NCBI RefSeq assembly: GCF_024347575.1
Contig: NZ_AP025504.1
Location: 1 to 64,000, forward strand
Direction of reading: 5' to 3'
Length of the DNA stretch: 64,000 nt
Source: Vibrio pelagius
Lineage (GTDB): Bacteria; Pseudomonadota; Gammaproteobacteria; Enterobacterales; Vibrionaceae
Part shown: positions 26,889 to 35,883 of the stretch, one piece after another
How the letters are laid out: every line of letters starts with the position of its first letter
How positions within the stretch are numbered: position 1 is the stretch's first letter
The notes under the pieces: model-generated
Told to the model about the DNA's origin: nothing
Databases searched by the model: none
What the model saw: only the letters and a program-made list of their open reading frames with translations
Program-made: the position numbers and the translations under genes

Positions 26889-27572
26889 ATGAACAAGCAA
26901 AAAGTTTTCGGACTCACATTTTCGGCACTGGCATTGTCTATGTCGGTTTCAACACTTAACGCGGCCGAGTTGGATATCTCTATTACCAATGCGACGAAGG
27001 GTATCTACTTTACACCGATTCTAGTCGCTGCTCATGACTCAAGTTTATTTATGTTTAGAACGGGTGAAACGGCCAGTGCTGAATTGGAAGCTATGGCCGA
27101 AGGTGGCGATATTTCAGGTCTATCGAGTGTTATTACCAACGCTGGTGGTGTTGTATCGGAAAACCCAGCTAGCGGTATCCTAAACCCTGGGGCAACAGCG
27201 TCATTGACTATCGATACTGGCGATCTGAAGTATCTATCTTTGAGTGCAATGCTTCTACCAACCAATGATGGTTTTGTTGGCCTAGATAGTTGGAAAATTC
27301 CAGAGCAAGCCGGTACCTACAAAGTTTCACTTAATGGCTATGATGCTGGCACAGAAGCGAATGATGAACTTGCTGGAAGCATGCCAAACCCTCCATTCAT
27401 TACATTCGGCAGTGGCGGTACGGGTGTAGAGACAACCGTATCAAATAATAAAGTCCATATTCATCCGGGTAACATTGGTGATGACAACGCAACTGGCGGG
27501 ATTAGTGATCTCGATAACAGCAGCCATCGTTGGTTAAATCCGGTTGCGACGATCACAATTGAAGTGAAATAG
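26889..27572 (+). CDS. Secreted spondin-domain protein
   Basis: Exported protein of 227 residues. A signal peptide (1-25, ending TLNA) is followed by one spondin_N-type domain: an LDISITNATKG opening strand, a FRTGETASAELEAMAEGG segment, the central TNDGFVGLDSW motif and the YDAGTEANDE acidic motif that recalls the spondin metal site. A SSHRWLNPVATITIEV strand closes it. The function of bacterial spondin proteins is not established; in animals the domain binds matrix and membrane lipids. It lies 9 bases upstream of a second spondin lipoprotein gene and just ahead of a two-component system, forming a probable four-gene unit or regulated module. Confidence 0.85.
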   Translation: MNKQKVFGLTFSALALSMSVSTLNAAELDISITNATKGIYFTPILVAAHDSSLFMFRTGETASAELEAMAEGGDISGLSSVITNAGGVVSENPASGILNPGATASLTIDTGDLKYLSLSAMLLPTNDGFVGLDSWKIPEQAGTYKVSLNGYDAGTEANDELAGSMPNPPFITFGSGGTGVETTVSNNKVHIHPGNIGDDNATGGISDLDNSSHRWLNPVATITIEVK

Positions 27573-27581
27573 GAGGCAGTT

Positions 27582-28265
27582 ATGAAATTACGTATTTTAG
27601 CCATAGCTGCTTCTGTGGGGGTGCTCGCAGGTTGCCCAAGCGATGACAATGATCACTATTATCGCTACAACGTGACGGTAACGAATTTGACGCCAAGTCA
27701 ACCAATGTCGCCGCTAGCTGTATTAAGCCACAATGGTAACTTTGAGCTGTTTGCTATTGGGTCAAGCGCGTCAACTGAACTCGAATATTTAGCGGAAGGC
27801 GGAAGTAACTCTCAGCTAATCGGTCTGATGAACAGTGATAGTAATGTTTACCAAGGTGTGTCGGGTAATGGACTGATTTTGCCGGGTGAGGGTGACACCG
27901 TCACATTGACTCTGAACTATAAACAAGCTAAGTATCTTTCATTAGCCTCTATGCTAGTGAATACCAATGACGCGTTTATCGGTGAATCTGGTATCAATAT
28001 CAAAACCTTGTCTGTCGGTGAGACCTTTACCATGAATATGGATGTGTGGGATTCAGGTACTGAGGCAAACAGCGAAACCGCAGCGACAATACCTGGACCA
28101 GCAGGTGGCGGTGAAGGGTTTAATGCAGCTCGTGATGATTCTGATGCCGTCTCATTTCACTCTGGTGTGGTTAGCCAAGATGATGGTTTAACTGTATCGA
28201 CCTTGAGTGCATCTCATCGTTTCTTAAACCCCGGTGCTCGTCTGTCTATTACTCGAATAGAGTAG
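27582..28265 (+). CDS. Spondin-domain lipoprotein
   Basis: Lipoprotein of 227 residues with lipobox LAGC (Cys18) in its signal peptide. The rest is a spondin_N-type domain parallel to that of the preceding gene: YNVTVTNLTPSQPMSPL, STELEYLAEGG, a TNDAFIGESG motif, WDSGTEANSE and a closing SHRFLNPGARLSITRIE strand. Preceded by a perfect AGGAGG ribosome site. The two proteins are clearly diverged paralogues, one soluble and one membrane-tethered. An interacting pair on the cell surface or in the periplasm is a reasonable guess. The response regulator gene begins 69 bases downstream. Confidence 0.85.
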   Translation: MKLRILAIAASVGVLAGCPSDDNDHYYRYNVTVTNLTPSQPMSPLAVLSHNGNFELFAIGSSASTELEYLAEGGSNSQLIGLMNSDSNVYQGVSGNGLILPGEGDTVTLTLNYKQAKYLSLASMLVNTNDAFIGESGINIKTLSVGETFTMNMDVWDSGTEANSETAATIPGPAGGGEGFNAARDDSDAVSFHSGVVSQDDGLTVSTLSASHRFLNPGARLSITRIE

Positions 28266-28334
28266 ATATTATGAAATAATTCTTTCCATGTTCCGGTCGA
28301 ATAGAAATGGACGCTACTGGAACATGGTTGAATT

Positions 28335-29069
28335 ATGGAATCGACAGCAAACAAAATGACAGCGCAGATACTACTGGTTGAAGATGATAACGATCTCGCC
28401 GAATTAGTGACAATGCACTTGCGCTTTCAGGGGCAAGAAGTGTGCAGAGTCGCCAGTATTGGAGAGGCAAAGTCTGCCTATCAAGAAAACGATTTTGATC
28501 TAGTCGTGCTTGATCGCGGCCTACCCGATGGAGATGGCGTGGAGTTTTGTCGCTCTGTGAGAAAAGAGAAAGATTGGACGCCAATGCTGATGTTGACCGC
28601 TCGTGATAGTGAGATGGACAAAGTCTCAGGGTTAGAAGCCGGCTTAGATGATTATATTACCAAGCCGTTCAGTGTCCTAGAGTTTCAAGCGCGAGTACGC
28701 AATGTGCTCCGAAGAATCAGTCACGAAGACCTTCCAGCTCAACCAACCTCTCCGCAACAACATACGATGTCTTTTGGTCCACTGGTTATTGATACTGAGC
28801 TTCACCAAGTCGTGTTAGATGGAAGAGAGGTCTCTTTGACGGCTATGGAGTTCTCCTTGTTGTCATTTTTAGCAACCAAGCCTGGGCGTGTGTACAGCAA
28901 AGATCAGCTTTTGGACCATGTGTGGAACACTCACCATGCTGGATACCATCACACTGTGTGTAGCACCGTAAATCGTCTGCGCAGTAAGTTAGCTACTCAA
29001 GACGGTGAACAAAACTATATTCAGACGGTGTGGGGTGTTGGATATAAGTTTCACTCTAAGCAGCTATAA
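28335..29069 (+). CDS. OmpR/PhoB-family response regulator
   Basis: DNA-binding response regulator of 244 residues (or 237 if the in-frame ATG at 28356 is used). The receiver domain (about 10-122) shows the acidic pair VEDDND, the phosphoacceptor Asp in VVLDRGLPDGDG, LTARD and the TKPF lysine. The C-terminal winged helix (about 145-240) contains LTAMEFSLLSFLATKPGR and closes with the typical VWGVGYKF. It is followed 83 bases downstream by its histidine kinase. Located after the spondin pair, it may control it through the palindromic element at 26811-26847. No strong ribosome site fixes the start. Confidence 0.92.
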   Translation: MESTANKMTAQILLVEDDNDLAELVTMHLRFQGQEVCRVASIGEAKSAYQENDFDLVVLDRGLPDGDGVEFCRSVRKEKDWTPMLMLTARDSEMDKVSGLEAGLDDYITKPFSVLEFQARVRNVLRRISHEDLPAQPTSPQQHTMSFGPLVIDTELHQVVLDGREVSLTAMEFSLLSFLATKPGRVYSKDQLLDHVWNTHHAGYHHTVCSTVNRLRSKLATQDGEQNYIQTVWGVGYKFHSKQL

Positions 29070-29152
29070 CTAGTTTGGATGGGTTGTAAGTTTGCTTGCT
29101 AAGCATTGGTTGAATTATTCAGCAGTTGGATAGGGCAAAGGGAGGTTGAGTT

Positions 29153-30541
29153 ATGAGCTTCAAGTCTCGATTGATGGCATTCACCAGTCTCTGGTTTTTG
29201 CTGGCAAGTGTGGCGATTGGTTTTACATATCATTGGCAAAAACAGACGATCGAGCAGAGGACCAAGCAAAGCTTGCACAAAGACTTGGCGCGCCATATGC
29301 GTGATGACAACCCTCTTATGGTCGGGACTGATTATAACCCTGTCGCGCTTAAGAGCATTTTCCATACGTTAATGTTGATTGGCCCAGACTTTGAGATCTA
29401 CTTTCTCGATGCTCAAGGTAAGATCACCACTCATGCGGCTCCTGAAGGCACTGAGATGATGGAGTATGTTGATTTAGAACCCATCCAACGTTTTCTCGCC
29501 AACGAAGCCTATCCAATCTTAGGGGAAGACCCTCGTACGCCGACAGACCCTAAAGTGTTCTCCGTTGCAGCTATTCAAGAGCTAGGCTCAACGGTGGGCT
29601 ATCTATATGTGTTGATTGGTAGTAATCGCCACGCTGTGATTTCCGATGCCCAAGTTGATTCCTCGTATATTGTACTCGCAGCTTTGGTATTGATATCGAT
29701 TTTAGGTTTTGCGGTCGGCGCTTACATACTGGTAAAACGAAGTTTGCTTAATCCGATTGAGGAAGTCACCGATAAACTGCAGCAGCAAGCTGAGCATGAC
29801 TTTAGGCTAGAGCCTGATTTCGCTAAGCAGGTGCCTGAATTAGTGCCTGTAGCGAGGTCTTACGAATTGATGGCCAAACATATACAGCAGCAGTTTCTGC
29901 ACCTTGAATATCAATCCTCACAACGTCGCCAAACATTAATCCAATTAAGTCATGATCTAAAAACACCACTGTCTAGCGTATTGGGTTACTTAGAAACGTG
30001 GCAGCTACAGAATCCACAATCTGATCCATTGATTGATGTTGCGTATCGAAACAGCAATAAATTGTTCGAGCAACTTAACTCGCTGCTAGACACAGCAAAA
30101 CAAGAGAAAGAGCTGCCGACCTATGAATACCGGACGATTGATTTCAATCGTTTACTGACACTGTGTGAGGAAACATTTAAGAATCAGCTCGATGCCAAAC
30201 ATATTAAGCTCAATGTGAGAATCGATAGTGCTGTATCGATCGTCGGGGAACAGAAATTGATCGAGCGATTGATGTTTAATTTGATGGAGAATGCAATTCG
30301 TCACGCTCCACACGATGGTGAACTAAGCATTGTTGTCGAGCAAGGTACGCAAGCTAAGCGAACAAGAGTAACCATTCAAAATGAGGTCGACACCCTTGCC
30401 GCGAAAGGCTCGCTTGGTATAGGGACTCGCATCGTACAATCTATTCTGATGCTTCATCACAGTGTGCTAGAAACAACAAAGGCAGATAACACCTTTAAAC
30501 AAAGTTTTTATCTGCCTTCTGCAAACGCTCTTGGGTCTTAG
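29153..30541 (+). CDS. Sensor histidine kinase with atypical ATP-binding region
   Basis: Membrane sensor kinase of 462 residues. TM1 (about 9-26), a periplasmic sensor region (about 27-170), TM2 (about 172-194) and a HAMP-like segment (LLNPIEEVTDKL) lead to the HisKA domain with LSHDLKTPLSSVLGY (the phosphorylated His). In the ATPase domain the N-box NLMENAIRHA is normal and the G2 loop SLGIGTRIV is present, but the usual DxGxG G1 box and F-box are missing between them (QNEVDTLAAKG instead). The kinase may therefore be weak, phosphatase-biased or structurally unusual. GGGAGG precedes the ATG by seven bases. Partner of the upstream response regulator. Confidence 0.9.
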   Translation: MSFKSRLMAFTSLWFLLASVAIGFTYHWQKQTIEQRTKQSLHKDLARHMRDDNPLMVGTDYNPVALKSIFHTLMLIGPDFEIYFLDAQGKITTHAAPEGTEMMEYVDLEPIQRFLANEAYPILGEDPRTPTDPKVFSVAAIQELGSTVGYLYVLIGSNRHAVISDAQVDSSYIVLAALVLISILGFAVGAYILVKRSLLNPIEEVTDKLQQQAEHDFRLEPDFAKQVPELVPVARSYELMAKHIQQQFLHLEYQSSQRRQTLIQLSHDLKTPLSSVLGYLETWQLQNPQSDPLIDVAYRNSNKLFEQLNSLLDTAKQEKELPTYEYRTIDFNRLLTLCEETFKNQLDAKHIKLNVRIDSAVSIVGEQKLIERLMFNLMENAIRHAPHDGELSIVVEQGTQAKRTRVTIQNEVDTLAAKGSLGIGTRIVQSILMLHHSVLETTKADNTFKQSFYLPSANALGS

Positions 30542-30572
30542 GGAAGAGAGCTAGGCTAACCCAAAGATGATA

Positions 30573-31028
30573 TTATTGTTCACCTTTCTGCTCGTTCACT
30601 TTTGCGTAGAAGTGAAGAAGTTCGGTGAGCTCTTTCACCCAACCGAATGCATCTTTCGGTGCATTCTTCAAAATCGATTCTACCTTTTCACAGTGAACCT
30701 CAATTGCGATCGCTTCTTCCAAATTGAATGAGATCGAGTAGAAGTGCCAAAGCAGAAGACGGGTCATACGATCAATATTCTGCTGAGCGTTCTCTGATTC
30801 GGAAAATGCCAAATTGACTTCACCTAAAGCAATCGCCGTCATTCGTAGCATCGCGTCAAATTTAGCTGACTGCATGCGCTCTTCGCTGGTCACTTCTTCT
30901 TGCTCAAAGGTAAATAGCTCATTCATCGCATCTTCTGGTACTAAACGATGGATCATTCTTAGGCTGAACTCTTCAAGCTCATGACGTGGCATGGTGATCA
31001 GGCAGTTAAGTGTGTAATCGCGTTGCAT
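30573..31028 (-). CDS. Uncharacterised 151-residue protein
   Basis: I do not recognise a family. The protein is soluble, predicted mostly alpha-helical, acidic, with no signal peptide or transmembrane segment; it contains a run of hydrophobic/aromatic helix (LLLWHFYSISFNLEEAIAI) in the middle. An AGAGAG sequence lies ahead of the ATG, supporting that it is a real gene. It is convergent with the histidine kinase gene (32 bases apart) and is encoded downstream of the EamA transporter on the same strand, 81 bases away. It may be a Vibrio-specific conserved protein. No function is proposed. Confidence 0.65.
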   Translation of the reverse strand: MQRDYTLNCLITMPRHELEEFSLRMIHRLVPEDAMNELFTFEQEEVTSEERMQSAKFDAMLRMTAIALGEVNLAFSESENAQQNIDRMTRLLLWHFYSISFNLEEAIAIEVHCEKVESILKNAPKDAFGWVKELTELLHFYAKVNEQKGEQ

Positions 31029-31109
31029 GACATTCTCTCTTTAGAAAAAGGTGCGCCAGTGTAAATGAGAAACAGCATGATAAAAAGTGAATTATCACTG
31101 TATCTTCTT

Positions 31110-32060
31110 TTATGCGTGGTGCTTTGGGGGCCTGTAATCAAGTGATGCATCTTTTTTAAGAAAGATATTACTTGCGAGTAGGCTACCACTGCAGATTAAT
31201 GCTAGAGAGATCCAGCTGCTTACACTGGGCATTTCTTGGAAGATTGGAATAGCCAGTAGTGTAGCGATAACCGGCGTTGAACTACCAAAAGCTGCAGAGC
31301 GCTCGGCGCCAAGGGTCTGTACCGCATATAAGTAAGTCGCTGCCGCAATAATTCCAGCTCCCACACCCTGAATCGCACTATGGGTAAGTAATTCGTTGAC
31401 TGGCCATTGGGTCATCGATTGTTCATATAGGTAGCTAGGAAGCACTCCTACGACGATTAAAGCTATCAATAGGATGCTCGACATCAAACTGATTAAGCCC
31501 GCCACCACAAGGGCATTCAGATTCGCAACTCGCGCTGAAATGGTGAATATCGCCCACATCAAACTGGCAAACAGGAATAGCAACTGACCTAAAGTTTCAG
31601 AGCCAAGTAATGAGTCACTGCTGTGTTCTGTATGCAGAGATAAGCCAGTATATAAAAAGATAACAATACCGATGATTACAAGCGCGAAGCCGATAATACG
31701 ATGATGGCTGAGTGGCTGTTTAAAAAAGAACACGGCGATCATGGTTACAAACAGTGGTAACGTCCCCGGTACGAGCGCACTGCCTTGAGCAACAGGCACA
31801 TACTGCATCGCTGAACTGGTAACCAGTAAGTAGGGTAGTCCGCAACCGATGAACATACCTATTAGGTAGATTTTAGGTACCGATGCTATCGCATGGCGAG
31901 CTTTATATACCAGAGGACAAAGAGCGAGTGACGGGATGAGAAATCGCGTCATTGCGATATCTGCAGGAGCTAAAACCGAGTTAGCCCCTCCTTTTAGAGA
32001 TAAAAAGAAACTAGCCCAAATCATTAAAGTGACGGCAATGGAAGTGTACCCGAGCAACAT
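31110..32060 (-). CDS. EamA/DMT-superfamily exporter
   Basis: Inner-membrane drug/metabolite transporter of 316 residues with ten predicted helices, arranged as two EamA repeats (about 5-140 and 165-300). Family features include the first-helix WASFFLSLKGG, the VPVAQGSALVPGTLPLF loop of the first repeat and the SAAFGSSTPVIATLLAIPIF stretch of the second. Such proteins usually export amino acids or related metabolites. It is divergent from an Lrp/AsnC regulator gene, 152 bases away, which strongly suggests regulation by an amino acid. The specific substrate is unknown. Confidence 0.9.
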   Translation of the reverse strand: MLLGYTSIAVTLMIWASFFLSLKGGANSVLAPADIAMTRFLIPSLALCPLVYKARHAIASVPKIYLIGMFIGCGLPYLLVTSSAMQYVPVAQGSALVPGTLPLFVTMIAVFFFKQPLSHHRIIGFALVIIGIVIFLYTGLSLHTEHSSDSLLGSETLGQLLFLFASLMWAIFTISARVANLNALVVAGLISLMSSILLIALIVVGVLPSYLYEQSMTQWPVNELLTHSAIQGVGAGIIAAATYLYAVQTLGAERSAAFGSSTPVIATLLAIPIFQEMPSVSSWISLALICSGSLLASNIFLKKDASLDYRPPKHHA

Positions 32061-32212
32061 TGTATTTTCCTATCCTTGGTTGATAGAGACATTATGAAGC
32101 ACGTAAAAAGGTGAAAGTTGGCAATATTTACTTTGAAATGTTTATTGATTAACTGATATCGTTAATTATTAGTAACTATTTGACGATTTTAACCAATGTG
32201 GGAGTCTGTGTG

Positions 32213-32671
32213 ATGGATCGTATCGATAAACACTTGTTAGAACTATTGCAGCGAGATGGTCGCTTAACCATTGCAGAACTGGCGGATCTCGTCGGGTTGT
32301 CTCCGTCTCCTTGTGCTAGAAGAATCAAACGCCTAGAGCAGAATGGCATTATTGATAGCTATCGAGTGAGCTTGTCCCGCAGTCATGTTGGTATTGCAAT
32401 GAGTGTGTTTGTGGAGGTGAGTCTGAGTAATCACCAAGAGAAATCAATCAACGAGTTTGAGCAAGCCATTGTGGAGATGGAAGAGGTGATCAGCTGTCAT
32501 GTTGTCTCTGGTGCGTATGACTATTTATTGGAAGTGGTTAGTGAAAACCTAAATGCGTACGAGTCGTTTACTCGGAAGTTGCAGCGTTTAGAGAACGTAA
32601 AAGATATCCATACCCACTTAGCAATCAGGCAGGTTAAAGGGAATACACCGTTACCTATTTATAAGGCGTAA
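32213..32671 (+). CDS. Lrp/AsnC-family transcriptional regulator
   Basis: Feast/famine regulator of 152 residues. The helix-turn-helix half reads IDKHLLELLQRDGRLTIAEL with LSPSPCARRIKRLE as recognition helix; the C-terminal RAM domain binds amino acids. I chose the ATG at 32213, preceded by GGGAG at eight bases, over the upstream in-frame ATG at 32180. The divergent EamA transporter is its probable target, a common pairing in which an amino acid induces its own export. The final residues (VKGNTPLPI) are the usual end of this family. Confidence 0.92.
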   Translation: MDRIDKHLLELLQRDGRLTIAELADLVGLSPSPCARRIKRLEQNGIIDSYRVSLSRSHVGIAMSVFVEVSLSNHQEKSINEFEQAIVEMEEVISCHVVSGAYDYLLEVVSENLNAYESFTRKLQRLENVKDIHTHLAIRQVKGNTPLPIYKA

Positions 32672-32725
32672 GTTTGAAGCCAGTTAGTGAAAGGTGTCAG
32701 TGATGGAAAAAGTGTGGGCCTAGAA

Positions 32726-32755
32726 ACGAAAAACGGAGCACATAAATGTACTCCG
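32726..32755 (-). terminator. Intrinsic terminator of the small minus-strand gene
   Basis: On the minus strand CGGAGTACA pairs with TGTGCTCCG (one G-U) around a four-base loop, followed by TTTTTCGTTTC. Confidence 0.85.
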
Positions 32756-32777
32756 AATCCAAAATCAGTCGCTAATT

Positions 32778-33020
32778 TTAGTGATATTTGAAATTGGAAA
32801 TTGAACAATCTCCAGTTTTCGTATCAATTCTGAATGAGAAAGCATGTGAATGGTAATCAACGCCGTCATTCCAAATTGTCTCACCAAATATCTTGCATAG
32901 CTCTAGCTCACTTACTGAACCGAACTCTTCCATGTGTTTTACTACTGATAAAAGCTTGGCTCTTATCTCCGCAGTCCATTCCGTGTTACTCAAGCAGTTT
33001 AAAGCCATCGATTTTTGCAT
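32778..33020 (-). CDS. Uncharacterised 80-residue protein
   Basis: Not recognised. A soluble 80-residue protein with one likely helix at the start and a beta-rich end (HAFSFRIDTKTGDCSISNF). An AGG stretch lies six bases ahead of the ATG, and a clear terminator follows on the same strand, both supporting a real gene. No signal peptide or membrane segment. Isolated between the Lrp gene and another unknown gene; base composition is AT-rich like its surroundings. Confidence 0.55.
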   Translation of the reverse strand: MQKSMALNCLSNTEWTAEIRAKLLSVVKHMEEFGSVSELELCKIFGETIWNDGVDYHSHAFSFRIDTKTGDCSISNFKYH

Positions 33021-33238
33021 ATTACCTAGCCAATATATTACTTGTTATTAAGTTATATGAATGGCCATCATAGCAATTTTTGAGAGTTTGTAAATGTTTT
33101 TTGTGATGAGTGTCCCAGATAAGTTTGGTTTTTGATTGTGTTTTAACCGATGTTGTTGGAGTGGATAAAATTGGCGTTACAAGTTGTTGATAGTGTGATG
33201 CTTTATAGGGTTGACTAAATATTCATCACTGGATGTAT

Positions 33239-33796
33239 TTAAAATGGAGCAGCTTGTTTACGTGTGTTGTTTAGTATGTCTGCTTCAGAATGGTACTTTT
33301 CAGCCAGTTTTCGGGTCTTATGAATTAGGTTTTCAAAATCGACAACAAGCGATTTGGAGCTGTTGAAATGTAACTGCGCGTTGTGTGATTGCTTTGGTTT
33401 ATTTTGTTGTTTGCAGGAATCGTACATCGACTGCCAAGACTCTGTTAGCTCTCTTGCTGATACCAGTTCCATTTGTGATAAATGTGCTTGTTTCAATAAA
33501 AGACTTGAAGCCTGATAAGCACTAGCCATGTGGTGTTTGAGCCTTTGAGTAAACTTAGGGTTGTCTTTAGCCCACAACTCCACCAACTGATGGGGTGTAT
33601 ATCGTTTTGAGAATAGTAACTGAGAGTCGTACGTGGAAAGAATCTGATTGAACTCAGTTGAGTATTGGTTGTAGTGATGTTCCGTGCGCATTTGAAGGTT
33701 GAGTAGACCATTCCAGTTTTGCTTGATGCATTCTGAAGACGCAGGATCGCTTATGAATATAGCAATCGCTGCAATCCCATACGCGAATCTCCTCAT
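33239..33796 (-). CDS. Uncharacterised exported helical protein
   Basis: About 185 residues with an N-terminal signal peptide (MRRFAYGIAAIAIFI...). The start at 33796 is preferred because GAGG lies five bases ahead of it; an earlier GTG is unlikely. The mature part is rich in Gln, His, Lys and Leu and probably alpha-helical, with an internal pair Cys-Lys-Gln-Gln and another Cys near the N-terminus. I do not recognise a family. Divergent from the SH3-like protein gene about 100 bases away. Periplasmic location is inferred only from the signal peptide. Confidence 0.6.
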   Translation of the reverse strand: MRRFAYGIAAIAIFISDPASSECIKQNWNGLLNLQMRTEHHYNQYSTEFNQILSTYDSQLLFSKRYTPHQLVELWAKDNPKFTQRLKHHMASAYQASSLLLKQAHLSQMELVSARELTESWQSMYDSCKQQNKPKQSHNAQLHFNSSKSLVVDFENLIHKTRKLAEKYHSEADILNNTRKQAAPF

Positions 33797-33897
33797 ATCC
33801 ACCTCGAAATGTCTAACATATTGAATAGAGTATAGATGAGCATCAGAAAGAGTTGTTGTACACTGAGTTTATCTATGGAGAGTGAGTAACATTTGTC

Positions 33898-34572
33898 ATG
33901 AAAAAAGTAATCATAGCGTTGGTGATATCGTGTCTTCTTGGTGGAGGAGGGGCTGCCTATTACTTTTTAGTAATGAAAAAAAACGATGTGACTCCCCCAG
34001 AAGAGGAAAAGGTGCCTGTTGAACAGATGTCACAGGAACCGAAAGAAGAGCCTAAGCCAATACTGGACCTATCTGCTCTACCCGAACAAACCGACTACTA
34101 TGTGTCTGAACGAAAGATAGCGGTTTACGATGAACCTAATGTCGATGCTTTGATCAAAGATTATCTCTATAAGGGGGATCACATCGAAGTACTCGAAAAG
34201 GCGAACGGTTGGGGGCGCATCTCTGACTACATTGTTTTGAAGGAGGGCGCCCCAGAAATGGCAGAGTGGATTGAGATGTCTAATTTAAGTGAGAATGAAG
34301 TCATCATATCTCCCGATGAGCATGTTGAAATCCTAGATTCTTACTTAGTAAAGTCTGATGACCTAAAAACTTACCGAAAGCCCTTTAGAGTCGCCGTTGA
34401 TGGTTTGATCGAGAATGGAACCTGTGAGCCGGGAGATTTTGAAGAACTTGGTGGCTGGGTTAAGTCAGTCAAGTACTCGAGTCGTAATGTTTACTTCATT
34501 TATTGCGGTGGTTTAAAACTGGAAAACAAAATTTACTTAGACGTTGATTCGGGTGAAATATTTTCATTTTAA
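33898..34572 (+). CDS. Uncharacterised membrane-anchored protein with SH3-like segment
   Basis: A 224-residue protein with one N-terminal transmembrane segment (about 4-26), a Pro/Glu-rich linker (about 32-57) and a periplasmic domain. The stretch from about 67 to 118 (YVSERKIAVYDEPNVDALI... GWGRISDY) resembles an SH3b-like fold, as in NlpC-associated or envelope-binding proteins. Two Cys residues occur near the C-terminus (at TCEPG and YCGG) and may pair. No catalytic motif is visible. No family name is claimed. A terminator lies about 70 bases downstream. Confidence 0.65.
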   Translation: MKKVIIALVISCLLGGGGAAYYFLVMKKNDVTPPEEEKVPVEQMSQEPKEEPKPILDLSALPEQTDYYVSERKIAVYDEPNVDALIKDYLYKGDHIEVLEKANGWGRISDYIVLKEGAPEMAEWIEMSNLSENEVIISPDEHVEILDSYLVKSDDLKTYRKPFRVAVDGLIENGTCEPGDFEELGGWVKSVKYSSRNVYFIYCGGLKLENKIYLDVDSGEIFSF

Positions 34573-35121
34573 AAGAGTAATTTAAATGAAATATATTTGA
34601 AACTAATAAAGTCTATTAGATATTAGTTTGGCGTTTAATAACAAAAAGCTCATCAATTATGATGGGCTTTTTGCGTTTTTATATATCTTGTTTTCTCCTC
34701 GGTTAATAAGAATTTGCAGTCATAGCTTTATGTTCTAATCAAGGTGGTTAAAGTTAAATTATCAGTAATTGTTTCAGTGAATATAAGAGAGTTCAAACTT
34801 TGCACTTGTTTTGCAATGAGTAGGGAGACAACAATAACATTCGAAAATTCAGTCGCTTACATTTAAAGCTGATAAAGTGAACAATAATTAAATGATTATA
34901 AATCATTGGCTTACGTGATTTTACAAAGTGATAACATTTCATTGAGGTTGAGATTTAGGTCAAATTCTAACCATTAAATATGAAATTAGTTTAGTTTGTA
35001 ATAAAAGTTTTTAGTCCAAGCATGTAGGGTTTAATTAAAGCGGTAGTCATGGAATTAATAAGACGCGCTAAGCATTTTTCTTAATAGTATTGTTATTTGC
35101 TTGTATCGGATGGAGTTATCA
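34573..35121. other. Intergenic region upstream of the PHA operon
   Basis: About 550 bases, strongly AT-rich, without a credible gene. It contains a terminator for the preceding gene near its start; the rest probably holds the PHA operon promoter, which I cannot pinpoint. Confidence 0.5.
34643..34674 (+). terminator. Intrinsic terminator of the SH3-like gene
   Basis: AAAAGCTCATCA pairs with TGATGGGCTTTT (one G-U) around a short loop, followed by T residues. Confidence 0.85.
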
Positions 35122-35862
35122 ATGAAAAAACTTGCTTTAATTACAGGTTCGAAAGGTGGGATAGGCTCAGCAATTTCTTCTAAGTTGGTCGAACAAGGCT
35201 ATCGTGTAATTGCGACTTACTTTACTGGTAATCACCAATGCGCAGTAGATTGGTTTAATGAAAAAAAATTCACTGCAGAACAGGTCAGATTGTTTGAGCT
35301 TGATGTGACTAATACTGAAGAATGCGCGCAACGCTTAAGCAAGTTATTGGAAGAAGAGGGTACGATTGATGTTCTGGTGAACAATGCCGGTATCACTCGA
35401 GACAGCGTTTTTAAGAAAATGGATGCATCGGCTTGGCGTGATGTTATCGAAACAAATTTGAACAGCCTATTCAATGTCACCCAGCCACTTTTTGCTCCTA
35501 TGTGTGAAAAAGGAAACTGTCGAGTCATCAATATCTCTTCCGTCAATGGATTAAAAGGTCAGTTTGGTCAAACAAACTATTCAGCAGCTAAGGCTGGCAT
35601 GATTGGATTCTCTAAGGCTCTTGCAGCAGAAGGCGCTCGCAGCGGCGTGACAGTCAATGTGATTGCACCAGGTTACACGGCTACCCCTATGGTCGAGCAG
35701 ATGAATCCCGAAGTGCTTGAGTCAATTAAAGGACAAATTCCAATGAAGCGCTTGGCGACACCAACTGAAATTGCGGATGCGGTTGGCTTCCTAGCAGGTG
35801 AATCGGGTGCGTACATTACAGGCGAGACGTTGTCTGTAAATGGCGGCTTGTACATGAATTAA
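35122..35862 (+). CDS. phaB: Acetoacetyl-CoA reductase PhaB
   Basis: NADPH-dependent short-chain dehydrogenase of 246 residues that makes (R)-3-hydroxybutyryl-CoA for polyhydroxybutyrate synthesis. Visible are the Rossmann signature TGSKGGIG near the N-terminus, the NNAG motif, the catalytic Ser region (INISSVNG), the YSAAK catalytic Tyr/Lys motif, and the terminal SVNGGLYM end characteristic of PhaB. I chose the ATG at 35122 because GGAG lies seven bases upstream; the frame extends further upstream. It heads the phaB-phaA-phaP-phaC cluster, 21 bases ahead of phaA. Confidence 0.94.
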   Translation: MKKLALITGSKGGIGSAISSKLVEQGYRVIATYFTGNHQCAVDWFNEKKFTAEQVRLFELDVTNTEECAQRLSKLLEEEGTIDVLVNNAGITRDSVFKKMDASAWRDVIETNLNSLFNVTQPLFAPMCEKGNCRVINISSVNGLKGQFGQTNYSAAKAGMIGFSKALAAEGARSGVTVNVIAPGYTATPMVEQMNPEVLESIKGQIPMKRLATPTEIADAVGFLAGESGAYITGETLSVNGGLYMN

Positions 35863-35883
35863 GGAATTGTTGAGGAATAAATT

